This document shows positions 10,607 through 22,196 of a DNA stretch of 64,000 nucleotides, piece by piece. Location: contig NC_088203.1 in NCBI RefSeq assembly GCF_037126465.1, positions 51,869,581 through 51,933,580 of the forward strand. Reading direction: 5' to 3'. A program made the translations under genes and the position numbers. The notes beneath the pieces are model-generated. The model was not told the origin of the DNA and searched no databases. It worked only from the letters and a program-made list of their open reading frames with translations. The DNA is from Ornithodoros turicata. Taxonomy: Eukaryota > Arthropoda > Arachnida > Ixodida > Argasidae. Numbering within the stretch: the stretch's first letter is position 1; each line of letters begins with the position of its first letter.

Positions 10607-12047
10607 CAGCAAAACTGCCTATATTGTGGTGAGATACAGTTGTACAAAGAAGTCAGGGTTGGACTTATCGCCATTCTGGAGTATCGTTTTTTTAAGTCAC
10701 TTCTGTGCAGTTTCACTCACTTCGTGTGGATGGAAAAAGTGACCGCCACAAACGACAGCATATATCTTGATTTTGTTAGAGGATGCCTTTCCATAGGGAT
10801 CGGGTACACGCAGGCTCAAGAACTAACAGCATCAGTCGGCCTCCCATTCCTGTCGTGTAAGCTCTACCAGAAATGTGAGAACAAAGTTGGGGAAAACCTT
10901 CAATCAGCGACATTAGACTCCATAAAGAGAGCCGCGCCCGAAGAGGTTGAACTTGCCGAACAACGGAAGGAGTGTCGCAATCCCTACGGCTTTTGGAACA
11001 TCCCAGTCATTGTAGATGGAGGATGGATGGAGCAAGCGATCTTTCGGCCATGGGTACAATGCGAATAGCGGGGTGGCTGTCATTGTCGGTCGTTACACGC
11101 GCAAGATTCTCTACATCGGAGTACGCAACAAGTTCAGCACAACTTGTCGACGCGCTGAGTCGGAGCATAAGGAGCGTCTACCACACTCGTGTTCTTGCAA
11201 CTGGAAATCATCTTCAACGGCCATGGAGCGAGACATTATTGTACAGGGATTCAAAGAAAGTGAAGAAATGTACGGCCTTAGGTACACTACATTGATTGGA
11301 GACGGAGATAGCAGTGTTTTCGTTGCAGTCCAGGAACAGGTTCCATACCGCCGTTCAGTAAGAAAGGTAGAATGCGTCAATCACATGGTAAAAAACTATA
11401 CCAAATGGCTGTATAACCTAGCAAAAGATACTAAAAGATTCGCCACAGCTGAGGGCAAAGACGCCAGGAAGCTATTATCTAGCGCCAACATCAAAGCCCT
11501 AAAAGGTCTTTCCAGATCCACAATAAGACGGCATGCACAAGAGAACACTGCAGTATCGCCTGCTGCGGTCGGTAGCCTGCACCATCAACTGAAGAACGGC
11601 CCATACCGCGTATTTGGAATCCATAGCGGCTGTCCAAGCGAGGACTGCTCCGTCAAGAGAGGCGATGCTGGGGAACTTGAAAGCAGAACGGAAAAGGGCA
11701 ATCTTCTTCTGAGATCCAACATGATGACTGAAATCCAGAAAGCAATAGACGTACTCGCAGACATATCCGATATGCTGCTCCTCGATGCAACAAGTAATGC
11801 CACTGAGACCTACATGAGCATGGTGGCGCGTACAGTCGGTGGCAAACGCGTTGACTATGCAAACGCTAAAAGTTACGGTAACAGATGTCGCATCGCAGCA
11901 CTTGCATACAACATGAGAGGTGCAAGATGGCACGACTTCTATCTGCGTAAGTTCGTCGCGAAAAGTCCATCATCCGCTCTGAAGAAACTAATAACACCAA
12001 GACAAAAGCGCAAAGGGGATAGGGTGACCGCAGGAATATCCCCATGA
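10607..12047 (+). pseudogene. Mutator-like transposase, one frameshift
   Basis: The N-terminal part has a CxxC (CLYCG) that may be half of a zinc ribbon, then a block ending FVRGCLSIGIGYTQAQEL and VIVDGGW. In another frame the sequence continues with YNANSGVAVIV, ME(R)DIIVQGF, YTTLIGDGDSSVF and VECVNHMVKNY, typical of the Mutator-like transposase domain found in many arthropod and cnidarian proteins; the Asp residues of DGGW and GDGDSS are likely catalytic. The frame break lies at 11021-11030, GGATGGATGG, where a 4-bp unit is doubled; without it the two frames would run on. The C-terminus ends RQKRKGDRVTAGISP. Roughly 450 residues are preserved, so decay is recent or limited. Assignment is by motif memory, not by search. 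Confidence 0.75.
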
Positions 12048-13455
12048 CTTGTCTGCGTCTGTTATTTCACGTATCATAATCGCACAATTCAGCATAAGTT
12101 CATGGCCGAAAAGATGTGCTGCACCATCGGTGCAAGCACGCGAATAACTGTGGATGAAGCCGTGTGGTTGGTCTCACACAAATCCTGTAGCTAGACCCGG
12201 AAAAACTCAACGGACATCCATAACGAGCAAGACACTAGCAAGATCAACCGTCGTCTCATATGTTAATAACAGTAGCTGGATATTTTGTACCTCTTGTAAT
12301 TACGGTCACCTGCATGAATGTTACTTATGGTCACCTGCGTCCTTGCTGCAACTAAGCAGAACTGAATAACACTTGTCGATGCAGATGAACAGTCCAGTTG
12401 ATTGACTTTTATTTTGTCCACTTGGCAACTCGTACACACTCCCACACTTTGGGATGACTCAGAGTACATAGAAATGACACTAAGGAACGAAGAGAAACAC
12501 ATGCACGATAAAATCCATAAACAGATGTTGTTACATAAACAACTGTTGCATATGAGGACAGCCGCACACGGCGTTCGAAAAGACCTCATGAGTGGAATGG
12601 TACACAATTCGCGTGTCTTTCCGGCAAACTTGTTCAAAATCAAGACACGTGTTCTCGTTCTCAAGCCACATTTCACGGGGGCTCTGCCCTGGCCACCTAG
12701 TAACATCTTCGACATCTCAACATGCACACCTCATGTTATCGTGCACTTGTGTTGGTTGCATGACATGTCAGCACATCTTGACCAAGCCAAATTCAGGTAT
12801 GAATACAGAAAAATATCTGTCCTTCGCTCCACATTTAGGCTGAAGCCTACACTGGGTCGTGAACCAGTGTAATCAAACAAGTGCACCCCCGAAAACAACA
12901 CGCACCTGACACACAGAAAGCACAAGACGTACCTTCTCTTCAACACCTATTTGTATCGTGCACGGATAGTGACTACGCCAATTTATGTCCTACTGATGGC
13001 AGCCGAGTTCGCAGTAACAGGCCATGCGTGAGGAATATCGATGCACGACGCTGGCGCTGGATAGAGCAGGCAAAGTCATCACTTGGATCCTCTTCCGAGC
13101 AACAAATTTGGGCGCATACAACTCACTTCGTTCCGCAGAAAGTGGGCGAACCTGCTGTTCGTTCTCGGTTATTAATCAGCTTTCAACATGATAAGACACG
13201 CGTCGTTCTGGCCCGTCGCCGAGGCAGGTTGTAACAACCCAACAACTTCGCGCAATGCTCCTAGCCATTTGCCTTCCCTCTCGCTCCTCCCATCTCGATG
13301 TATCCCTCTCTCCCGGAGCGGAAGCCCATTGCGGTGGCAGCACAATGCAATTCAGGCTAGCAGAAGACAAATGTCCACACTTTTGTCCAGTTCATTTCGA
13401 ATAATACGAAGGTTAACGCTGCAACTTAGCTTGTACTGTCATCAGAGGACACAGA
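12048..13455. other. No gene recognised
   Basis: A 156-residue open frame at 12402-12872 on + and its minus-strand shadow have no recognisable motif. TTACxGGTCACCTGC occurs twice near 12300-12345. A GC-richer stretch at 13000-13330 also gives only unrecognised frames. Confidence 0.35.
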
Positions 13456-13621
13456 TGCACGTCCTGACATATTTTTAGGCGTTTATTTCGTCGCTGAGAG
13501 ATCTGAGGAAGTGTTTTCTGCTGCTCCCATAGGACTCCATGTATTCGCATTCACAGAAACAAAAAATCGTATAAATTCGCCTATTTGCTGTATTCCGATA
13601 AAAAATATGTCAGGACGTGCA
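13456..13621. mobile_element. 166-bp MITE with 21-bp TIRs
   Basis: The ends are inverted copies of TGCACGTCCTGACATATTTT (13456 onward and ending at 13621). The interior is non-coding. I could not settle a target-site duplication. Confidence 0.75.
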
Positions 13622-13734
13622 GAATTTACCCATGTGTTACCAGCTCGGCGTACTGCTTCATTACTGCAGTAGTTTTCGAGATGAACTGGACAAAGCAATG
13701 CCCATAGAGAATGCATTGGGGTCACACCACCTTA

Positions 13735-14275
13735 ACTGGATTCAAATTTTTCTAACCCCTCGGGTTCAATTCTGCACAGTGGAAGGTTCTTCCTCACCGT
13801 TGCAGGGTCACCTCTGGTGTGCCACAGGGTACTGTGCTTGGACCCCTTCTCTTTCTTCTCTACATTAATGATCTACCCTTGGTAACTAATATACTACTAC
13901 TACTAATAAAATATACTACCATCCCACTCTTCGCTACAAACTACTATCTTCTCCGGGCTACGTTTCCGAATGCAGAGACCACACAAAGAAAATCAGGCAG
14001 GTAGCTTCACGTTCTGGTCCTCATTTCCATTTGTGTATTCCCACCGCAATCAGAGATTGGAACGCCCTTCCAGATCATATTGTGAACCTGTCGGAGAGCG
14101 GGCAGTTCCGGAAGCAATTGTGTCAGCTTTTCCTTCAGTGCGATTCTTAATATTTGTGTAATGTGGTGCTTCTCTTATGTAATTATGTGTTGGTTTACTT
14201 TCCCACCCCTCATGTAAAGCCCTCGGGCATTTGAGGTAAATAAATAAATAAACAAACAAACAAATAAACACATTC
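13735..14275 (+). pseudogene. Internally deleted non-LTR retrotransposon, 3' end
   Basis: The first frame has [18 protein letters not shown]; a frame change follows into [23 protein letters not shown] motif B of CR1/L2-type elements. The YxDD box and thumb are missing, and the reading resumes near 13965 with the C-terminal IRDWNALPDHIV block and stop. The 3' end is a simple AAAT/AAAC repeat (about 14238-14272), the typical tail of this class. It abuts the P-element sequence at 14281, so it may have inserted into that element and removed its beginning. Confidence 0.8.
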
Positions 14276-14280
14276 AGCCC

Positions 14281-16714
14281 AGAGTCTTCAAGGAAGGAAC
14301 GAAAACACGTCAGCTGAAGGAAGGCGCTGTTCCCTCAGTTTTCCCCGGTTACCCCGTTTGCCCACAGCCAGTGACTCGCACAGGACGCGATGACAGCAGT
14401 ATCAGGAAACGAAAGCATATGGCATCCATTACAGAGCCGTGCTGTGCCGACTCCAGCACGCCTTCCATTATCGCGGAGGATCAAGAGGATGAGTCCCTGT
14501 ATCATGTCGACACTTTCCCCATACCACTGTCGACAGTCAACAGGTCTGAGAGCAGTCAGCAGAAACAGTGGTGAATATCTGCTGTCACTATGACAGATCC
14601 AGCATTCGCAGTGGAGCAGCGTGAAGCGCTCATTAGAGATGCAAGAATGAGTCCCCAGTCATCTGCGAGCAATAAGAACACTGGAGGAAGTCAGCGTCCA
14701 CCAGCTCGTGCAATGAGAGCTTTTGGCACGGAGACAGTTCCAGGCGGCACATCGAGCCTATTTGTTGAAAATAAAAAATGGATAGAACGAGAAAATCAGC
14801 TGAAAGCTCAAATACAGGATCTGGAGAAAACTGTGGACAGGTACAAAGCTGAGCTAAGAAAGCTGAGGGAGGACTGTCATGTGAGCCCTTTCCTGGACGT
14901 TGTCAAGGCTTCTGAGGACAAGGACGTCAAGGCGACACTTATCCTTGACCAAGTCCTTAATTACAACAAGAAACGACCGTCTTGGTCAGAGACAGTCGTG
15001 CGCCACTGCGTCATACTCAGGAACATATCTGCCAAGAGCTACGAATATATGCGAAAGCAGCTCTTCAAGATGCCATCAAGGACGACGATACAGAAGTACA
15101 CTGGATCAACATCTGGCACAGTTGGTTTTAGTCCCTTAGTGCAGTGCAGACTACAAGCAGAGCTTCCGGCACTCACCATCTCCCAGTCAAAGACATGCAG
15201 TTTAGTCATCGATGAAATGCGTATACAGTGAACCCTCGTTAATATGACCCCCGATAATCTGACATGCGCGCTTTACGACCATACTCCTGGGGAACAATGC
15301 AGTGAAACCTGTGCAAATTCCCCCCGTTAATATGACAATTCCGCATTATGACCAAATTTTTCGGGAACGACCATGGTCATAATAACGAGGGTTCACTGTA
15401 AAAGAAATGCTAGAATATCACAAGCAACGTGATGCATTCTTGGGAGATGTGGACATAAGTCCAAGCTTGGAGCACCTCAAGAAAACAGCTGACAATGAGC
15501 TCACCAATTCCTTGCTCTGCTTCCGCCTGCTGGGTGGGCTTTTGACGAAGTTCAAGATTCCTGTAGGGTACTTCTTTACCCGTGGTCATAGTGGTGCACA
15601 GCTTGCGGAAATCACGACTCTCGTAATCAAGAAAGTGGAAGAGTGGAGATTTGAAGTTGTACGATTGGTGTCTGACAATCACAAGATAAACACTGCTGCA
15701 ACGGAAATCTTGTGTGGCGGCCATGCAGCACCTGTAGCTCCTCACCCAAGTGATGCTGGTCGAAAACTGTTTTTAGCATTCGATCAAAGTCACATTATTA
15801 AGAATGTAAGGTCACAGTTCCTTGCCAAGGACCTCGGTGGAGACAAACAGATAACTTCACAATACATAAAGAAACTGTACAAGCTGCAAAAAAACTCAAT
15901 TTTGAAGCCAGTCCGCTTTTTGACCAAGAAACACCTGTTCCCGACAAACATTGAGAAGATGAACGTCTGCTGTTCAGAGATTTTCCCCACAAGTGACTGC
16001 TGCTCTAGCATATATGAAGGATCAAAGTGGGCACTCCTGTGACATATTTTTTGCTTCAGCTGGTCAAACCATAGAATTCATGAAAGTCATGTGCAGGTGG
16101 TTTGTCCTAGTGGATGTCAGCAATTGCACTCAACACATCTATCAAAGATACCCCGATACAAAGGAGTTCAAAGATGTGGATGATCCTAGGCTACTGTGGC
16201 TGGAAAGTACATTCCTCGACTATGTCGACAAGCTGAGATCTGAGAACACAGCTCAAAGTTTCCTGACAAAGGGAACGTACAGTGCCCCGGTTTTAACGAC
16301 ATGATCAAATGTAGACTGTGTTCGGCAAAATCCTGGCTCGGAGACAGTTTGCTTTTGTGCTGACGCGCAAGTTCTCAGGCGATCCCATTGAAGCTTTGTT
16401 TGGGTTAGCTTGGTGTAATGATGCCATGGATGTGAAGACAGTGCCTTGCAGACTTCAGATGATGTTGAAGAATGGTATTGTGGCCTCATCAGAACACAGC
16501 AGTGTGAAAAGCTCTGAATGCTTCGATAGCACAGTTCCAGTTCCAAACAGCAGTACACAAGTTGACACGCCACAGAGCAGCAATGCAGCGACCTCACAGA
16601 ACAAATATCTGGAATCTGCCAAGGACATATTAAGGGAATTGTCTCGTTCAACAGTGCCCTATTTTCCAAATCCCACAGTAGCCAGTGTTGCCTACATTGG
16701 TGGCACTACATTGG
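14281..16714 (+). pseudogene. P-element-type (THAP9-like) transposase
   Basis: The reading starts inside a THAP zinc-finger domain (KEGAVPSVFPGYP), then an acidic linker, a TGA at 14572-14574, a coiled coil (ENQLKAQIQDLEKTVDRYKA) and the catalytic core with SLVIDEMRI. At 15224-15400 a MITE is inserted; afterwards the core continues with VRLVSDNHKIN and FDQSHIIKNVRSQF, which fit the second catalytic Asp region and the FDxxHxxKNxR block of P transposases. A frameshift occurs near 15985, then TAALAYMKDQSGHSCD and IEFMK; another near 16305, then RKFSGDPIEALFG, the family's late signature. It ends in VAYIGG where non-LTR sequence begins. P transposases bind and cut DNA in the nucleus, often using GTP. 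This copy is broken in at least five places. Confidence 0.85.
15226..15398. mobile_element. 173-bp Tigger-like MITE inside the P transposase
   Basis: TIRs are CAGTGAACCCTCGTTAATAT and its inverted counterpart ending GAGGGTTCACTG, with TA on both sides (15224-15225 and 15399-15400). The interior repeats CCGTTAATATGAC-like sequence. It splits the codon after DEMR of the host transposase; taking out the insert and one TA leaves the host frame open. It encodes nothing and would depend on a Tigger-type transposase. Confidence 0.9.
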
Positions 16715-17690
16715 TGGAACTACAGTCATGCTTTACTGCTATCTCTAAGTGGTGCGATGGCTGGCAAATATCCCTGAATCACAAAAAGTGTGCTGTGAGG
16801 ACTATTATAATCAGAAGAAAAATCCACTAACGTTTGACTATTCACTTCCAGCTACTACATATAAATACTTAGGGGTACAAGTTTCTTTGAATCTAAGTCG
16901 GAACACTCACATAAACGAGATCACGAGGCAGACTCACATTAAGCTTTGTCACATTGAGCGTCACCTAAAGCACGCAACTTCACAAACCAAACGGCTTGCT
17001 TTTAGTATACGCCCTGTACTCGAATATGCCAGTTGAGTTTGGGATCCATACACACAATCCCATATTTTGCAACTTGAACGTGTTCAAAGGTGAGCTCTTC
17101 GCTTCCTATTTCACAGGTACTGCCATATGGACTCTGTTTCACCTCTTTATGCTCTCGCTGATATGGTCACCCTCGAATCCCGTCGTAAACGCAACCGTTT
17201 CAAGTACTTGTACCAAATCGTTAATGGTAAACTTCGTATTGATAACTCCAGGTACATGTCTTGCAATGAAAACAGGACGGTTCGTTTGCGTCGTAGTCGT
17301 ACAGCAAACATCCCACTGTGTTGGACAAATGTATTTAAATGCTTCTTTTTCCTCGTACTATGAATGAGTAAAATGCATTGCCTCAATGTGTTACCAATGC
17401 TCTAATGCTGAAACACTTTTTGTCAGACCTTCAAATGTCTGAATGTTGCACGCGATACTACTGTGTATCATAGTTGCGACATAATTCTTTTCTACACTGC
17501 ATACTATGTTATAAGTTAGCACTGTTGTGAGATATGGCTTTAGTATAGTGTCTTGTATAGGATTATAGCTGCTCCATGTTTCGTCTGTACACAGTGGTGC
17601 AACATTACCCGATTCCTGCAATGACAATTAACTGACAGTCAGCAGTATTGACTAATAAAATAAACCAATAAATAAACAAAATAAAATCAG
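16715..17690 (+). pseudogene. Non-LTR retrotransposon, RT C-terminus and tail
   Basis: The first part reads LQSCFTAISKWCDGWQISLN; after a frame change come YKYLGVQVSLNLSRNTHI, then in one frame with two TGA stops (17034-17036 and about 17094) VWDPYTQSHILQLERVQ and a C-terminal block with RRKRNRFKYLYQIVNG. This is the thumb and C-terminal region of CR1/L2-type reverse transcriptases. An AATAAA-rich tail lies near 17655-17690. It is 5'-truncated and inserted where the P-element coding sequence stops. Confidence 0.85.
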
Positions 17691-18570
17691 TGTTCTTACG
17701 GTTTTATGCACTATTGTTCTTCCAGCTTCTTCAGCCCAATGAGATAATGAAAATGAAAAATATCCTGGCTATGCTCGTAATATAGGCACATTACCGTGTC
17801 TGTGCTGCTTTTAATTTGTGGTTGAGCCTGTGCCTTCTCTGTGCTCTTCACCTTACATATGTTCTTTCAGGTCCTAATCTGCTAGGTTAGAATGCTAGAC
17901 AAATGGGAAAGACTGTGTAACATTGATATGCATATTTGCAGTAGACAGAGCTCCATTATGCCTGTGTCATGTCCATGTCATTTTTATCAGTGTGCCTCGG
18001 CGACAGAACTTAGACTTGGCCGGTGTGTTTCAGAAACTGGAAAATACACAGAGGAACAAAAAACTGGAAAGCGTTCTTGAGGCCAGAAGGGACCTGAGGC
18101 TACAGTTGCGTCGATTCCATGCAGGATACAAACTGATTATAGGCCGGTGGGTAAGATCTATTATTTTTTCTGATTTACATAAGGTAGCGATATTGTGAAT
18201 GCGATTTGTATAAACAGAAGCTGTGCGGTTTAGAAACATAAATAACCTCAAAATGGTCTTGATGCAGTAATGAGTAGCTCATCAGTTGGCACTTTACAAC
18301 TTTTTACAGATGCAACGTTCAAGTGCTCGGTGTAAACATAAGAAGAGGACCCTGCACACCAGCCAATAGTGCAGAACACACACTAGTGCTATAGCATATC
18401 AGGAACCCGTGCAAGAAATGGTTATAAACAGATATCTACTTGTTTGCTTCAGCCAGTCAGCACCTGTACCATATGCGCTTTGGGTAATAAAAGGATTCTA
18501 TTCCCCACTTCCCTGCAAAATTTTTTGTGTATCATACTTGGGATGTCTACACGGACAGTAAAGTGCTAAG
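17691..18570. other. Unassigned; one exon-like block
   Basis: At about 17991-18150 on + a frame reads VPRRQNLDLAGVFQKLEN and continues with a charged helical sequence. It is preceded by a pyrimidine-rich tract ending in CAG and followed by GGGTAAGAT, so it resembles an internal exon. I do not recognise the protein. The rest is featureless. Confidence 0.3.
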
Positions 18571-19667
18571 CAGAGAGTTGAACCGAAACGTTTATTGGTT
18601 CGGTTCGGGTTTAGGTTTGATGATAAGGGTTCAGTTCCAGTTCAACTCTGGAAGGCAACTACGTAAAATGGTTGGAAGCGTTCTTTTCTCTTTTTTTTCA
18701 AAAACGGTTTGGTTCGCGAACCGGTTCAGGGGTCACAGGAGGGAATGAAGCATGACAGGCAGTTTAAAGCACATTTCTGTTTGTGTGGTACAGTGCTTGG
18801 AGTGGACAGGAAGGTGTTAACAGTCGTTTAAGATTTTGGAAGATTTTGCACGATACGAAAGACAACATCGCGGTTACGACGGGAGCATAACCATGAATTA
18901 CCGGTTTGTGTTGTCAGTCTCAGCACGTAGCTCATGTTGCGGTGGTTAACTAACCCACCGGGTTGTCTCAGCAGAAAGAATCTTGGCAGGAATATAACAG
19001 TCAGTCGAGCCTGCTACATTAGCCTAAGTCAATTAAGTCATTGAAATTATTCATTACCAGTCAGTAGTCGCGAATACTTGGTGTGCTTGATATTTTCTTT
19101 TCGTTCTGGCCAGCACGAGGGTGGCTGGCCCTTTACTTTGTAAGGGGGCTCATGTAAGCTCATGTAAGCTCACGCGCGTTATGTGTCAGCGATCAATTAT
19201 GCAGTTAGTGTGGACACCCTGTATAGCTGAAGCTATATGTCACTTCATGAACGCTACCCATTCGTCCGTAATCCTTGTATGCGCATGTGTATATCCTAAA
19301 CATTAGTAGTCGTAACAGTTTTAAGTCAGTATCTTTGTGACCTTTCCTCTGTTGTTTCAATTTCGCGACTGCAGAAAATCCAGAGCATTCCAGCAGGGCA
19401 CGACTTTTTCGTACCCGAAGGCCAAGAAGCTAATAGAAGAAAAAAAAAAGATGAAAAAAGTTGTTTGTATGTTCAGGAACAACATGCAAGGTTTCGCTCT
19501 TAGTTCCGCATGAACCGTTATTTGAACCGGGTACCGGTATTTTTTTAACGGTTCAGTTCCGGTTCAGCTCCAGGAAGGCGTGGACTGTTTCGGTTCGGTT
19601 CAATTCCGGTTTGGCCAAAAATAATGGTTAATAACAGTGTTTGGTTCAGGTTCAGTTCGACTCTCTG
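18571..19667. mobile_element. Non-autonomous hAT-like element
   Basis: The ends are CAGAGAGTTGAACCG and, inverted, CAGAGAGTCGAACTG. They are flanked by a perfect 8-bp duplication GTGCTAAG (18563-18570 and 19668-19675). An 8-bp duplication with TIRs beginning CAG is the hallmark of hAT transposons. Both subterminal regions are full of GGTTCGGTTC / GAACCGGAAC motifs in either orientation, probably transposase-binding repeats. The 1097-bp interior has no transposase frame, so it needs an enzyme from elsewhere. Confidence 0.85.
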
Positions 19668-21095
19668 GTGCTAAGAGAAAATACTGAAATAAATGTAAAA
19701 TTACATCAAACGTGAACTTTTTATCGTCAAAAACAGTGTTTGTTAGGAAGTGCCAGAAGTCTTTTCCTCAATTTCCAGAAATATCACTAAGCTCATTTTC
19801 GAACTCAGTTTTCGATATGGTGCTGTGTAAATGTATGATTACACTACCCTTTTTGTATGTGTGTACAATCAAATGCAATTCTACTGACATTTACAAAACA
19901 ATAAGCTGTGCATGACATTAAAAAACACACGACATGAACATAGGAAAATGAGAACAATCCACGGGTCTTGCGCAAGCTTTGTAAATTGCTCTACAGCATG
20001 TTTATTTCCAACACTTTTGTCTTCGATAATGCAGCTGCTTGGCGACATGGAGAATGGGCAAAGCCCTCTCAAGACAACAGAGAGACAGATATGCCCACCA
20101 CATCATCAGTGGGAAGAAGCAGCGATGTACTGAAGGACAGCCCTATCGGAGGAGGAAGCACACAGGAGGAAGATGTGGAACAACCTCTAACGCATGCAGC
20201 AGAAAACAGCATGACGAAGTAATACATTCAAAACATTGACCCTGAGGGTTCTGAGCTGCGGAAGAAATGCCTTGGTGCTATGAATAAACACCTGGCATCA
20301 CTTCTGCAGGGACACCAAAGTGCTGCAAGAGAAAGGATGAAAGAGACGCAGCCAGACAACACTGAAAGAAGCTAGTTTGTTTTTGAAAAGAAATATACTG
20401 CTCTTTGTGGATCATTTAGTTTTCTTAGCAAAACATTGATATTTCTGTATGTATACGTAAAAGCATGCAGTACCTGCATGCTTTCAGTTATGAATACACA
20501 TATATGCATATGCATGCACGTATATGCAGCTTTACACGCTGTAAGCATGCTCATGATTATATGCATAGTATTCTTTGGTCTTTTTAGTGATGTATTTTGC
20601 TTACTTATTAATGCAACTGTAGAGGTGGAATACGCGTTAGAAAAGTCCATGCTTCAGGCTTCAGAAAAATGCCCAGTATTCATAGGCCTGTTCTCCAAAA
20701 ACACCAATTCCGATCTCCAATAAAAAAATCTCCCTCATGCAGTAACATGTTACCTTTCCGATGGCATCACTTTAATGCAGGCTAACAATATGGAGCCACA
20801 CTTACAAAATCAAAAACCACTGCCAGAACTGTGGGTAATTTCGCTACCGCTACTGCATCACAAACACACGTGGTGTGTGTTTTGCAAATAAGAATAATAA
20901 TAATAACACTTTTTATTTTGTCAACACCTCTGCATTTGCATTGGTCTGGAGGTTCCCTGGCAGAAAGTGAATAGTTGGTTTCATTGGTTCATTGGTTAGA
21001 ATAGGCAGAAAGTGAATAGTTGCGTTGCAAAAATTTGCGGACACCGTGAGAAAGGTCTTTTTGAGTAGGACCACAACGGTGCCAGATTTTGTGAC
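19668..21095. other. Unassigned; second exon-like block and simple repeats
   Basis: At about 20035-20375 on + a frame reads AAWRHGEWAKPSQDN, with a TAA at 20220-20222, and then continues in frame with IDPEGSELRKKCLGAMNKHL to a TAG. The composition is protein-like and the block follows an acceptor-like ATAATGCAG, but the family is unknown. GCAGAAAGTGAATAGTTG occurs twice near 20960 and 21004, next to a TAA microsatellite at 20890. Confidence 0.3.
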
Positions 21096-21383
21096 ATGGC
21101 AAATCCATTAGCCTGCTACAGGCAGCCTTGCCTGACCTTGCTGGTGGCCAAGAGCATTTCAGTGCTAGAAGAAATATTTACATTATATTTTTCCACTGAG
21201 AAGCTGCATGCACACAGCATCTTTAACTTTATGCAGTTCTTGACCAATGTAAGGCTCAAACAGACTGGCCGTGATGTGCACTACAATGAACTGAGGGGAA
21301 TGGCTGTTCAGTCCTTTTTAATCACACAACTGCATTTTCTTACAAAGTCTTTGAATAAAGAGAATGTGTCAAAAAGAGAGTGA
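21096..21383 (+). other. Unrecognised open frame
   Basis: The frame starts at ATG and gives 95 residues, including MANPLACYRQPCLTLL and FNFMQFLTNVRLKQTG, ending with a basic tail. No motif is recognised. It lies between the exon-like block near 20200 and the YqaJ-like frame at 22197 on the same strand, so it could be part of the same broken gene or element, but nothing proves this. Confidence 0.25.
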
Positions 21384-22196
21384 CAGAAGCACTTGAAAAT
21401 ATGCAATTGCAATTAGTGATGAAGTGCATCTTCAGCATGACTTTGTTCTGTGTTCTGTACTGTGCACTAACAGCTCTTTGTATACAATCGTAATCTTTCA
21501 CTGTCGTAAATTGCATGTATTCGTATTCTTGGTAAGTTACTATTCCTATTAGTTATTCCTTCATAATTTGGAGGACTCCAATCAAGTACGATCAAGATAA
21601 ATCTTCAAGCTAATGTGAAATCCTGAGGCTGAGCGCCAACCTCCGCAACTTCCCACGCAGGAGCCTATCGGGCGGCAACTCGCTCAGCGCCACCCAGAGC
21701 CTTTCATTGCAGTTCGTTGCAAAGAGCAGAAATTTCCTGACAACCCTGCCACATCTCCAATGTGAGCAATACTGGCCCATATTGCCAAGTTTGAGCCAAT
21801 ATTATATATGGATATATATATATAATATGGATATGTCCCACCATCCGCCGGGGGCCGACGTCGTGGGCGCCATGACTGTGGCAGGACCGTGGCCGGAATG
21901 TACATATTGCCGGCGAATAATGCTCTTTTTAGTTTCATTTTCATTTTTTTTCCGAACTTCTGCTGAGCGGTTACTACATGGACAGTTGCAGCACCAGCTC
22001 CAGTGCCCTGGGAAGACGATGAGTTGACACTTTTTATCGACCCAGAGCCCTGGGTACCACTCATGAAACACCACTTGCTGCACGTAAAAAAAGGCACAGC
22101 CACTTGCTAGGTCTTTGTTTCAATGCACTTAGGATTATCAGGATTATGTGAGGACATGCAGTTAAACAGTATTCACTGCTTTGTTTTTAATAGGAC
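21384..22196. other. No gene recognised
   Basis: The block contains a short GC-rich repeat (GAGGCTGAGCGCC ... CTCGCTCAGCGCC, about 21625-21695), TTGCC/GCCAATATT motifs and a TA microsatellite at 21805-21830. The long minus-strand frame at 21684-22103 crosses these repeats and is not credible. Confidence 0.35.

Noticed and set aside
11499..11933. 144-residue minus-strand frame
   Set aside because: It is antisense to the well-supported Mutator-like transposase.
21684..22103. 139-residue minus-strand frame
   Set aside because: Runs through TA microsatellite and repeat sequence, with improbable composition.
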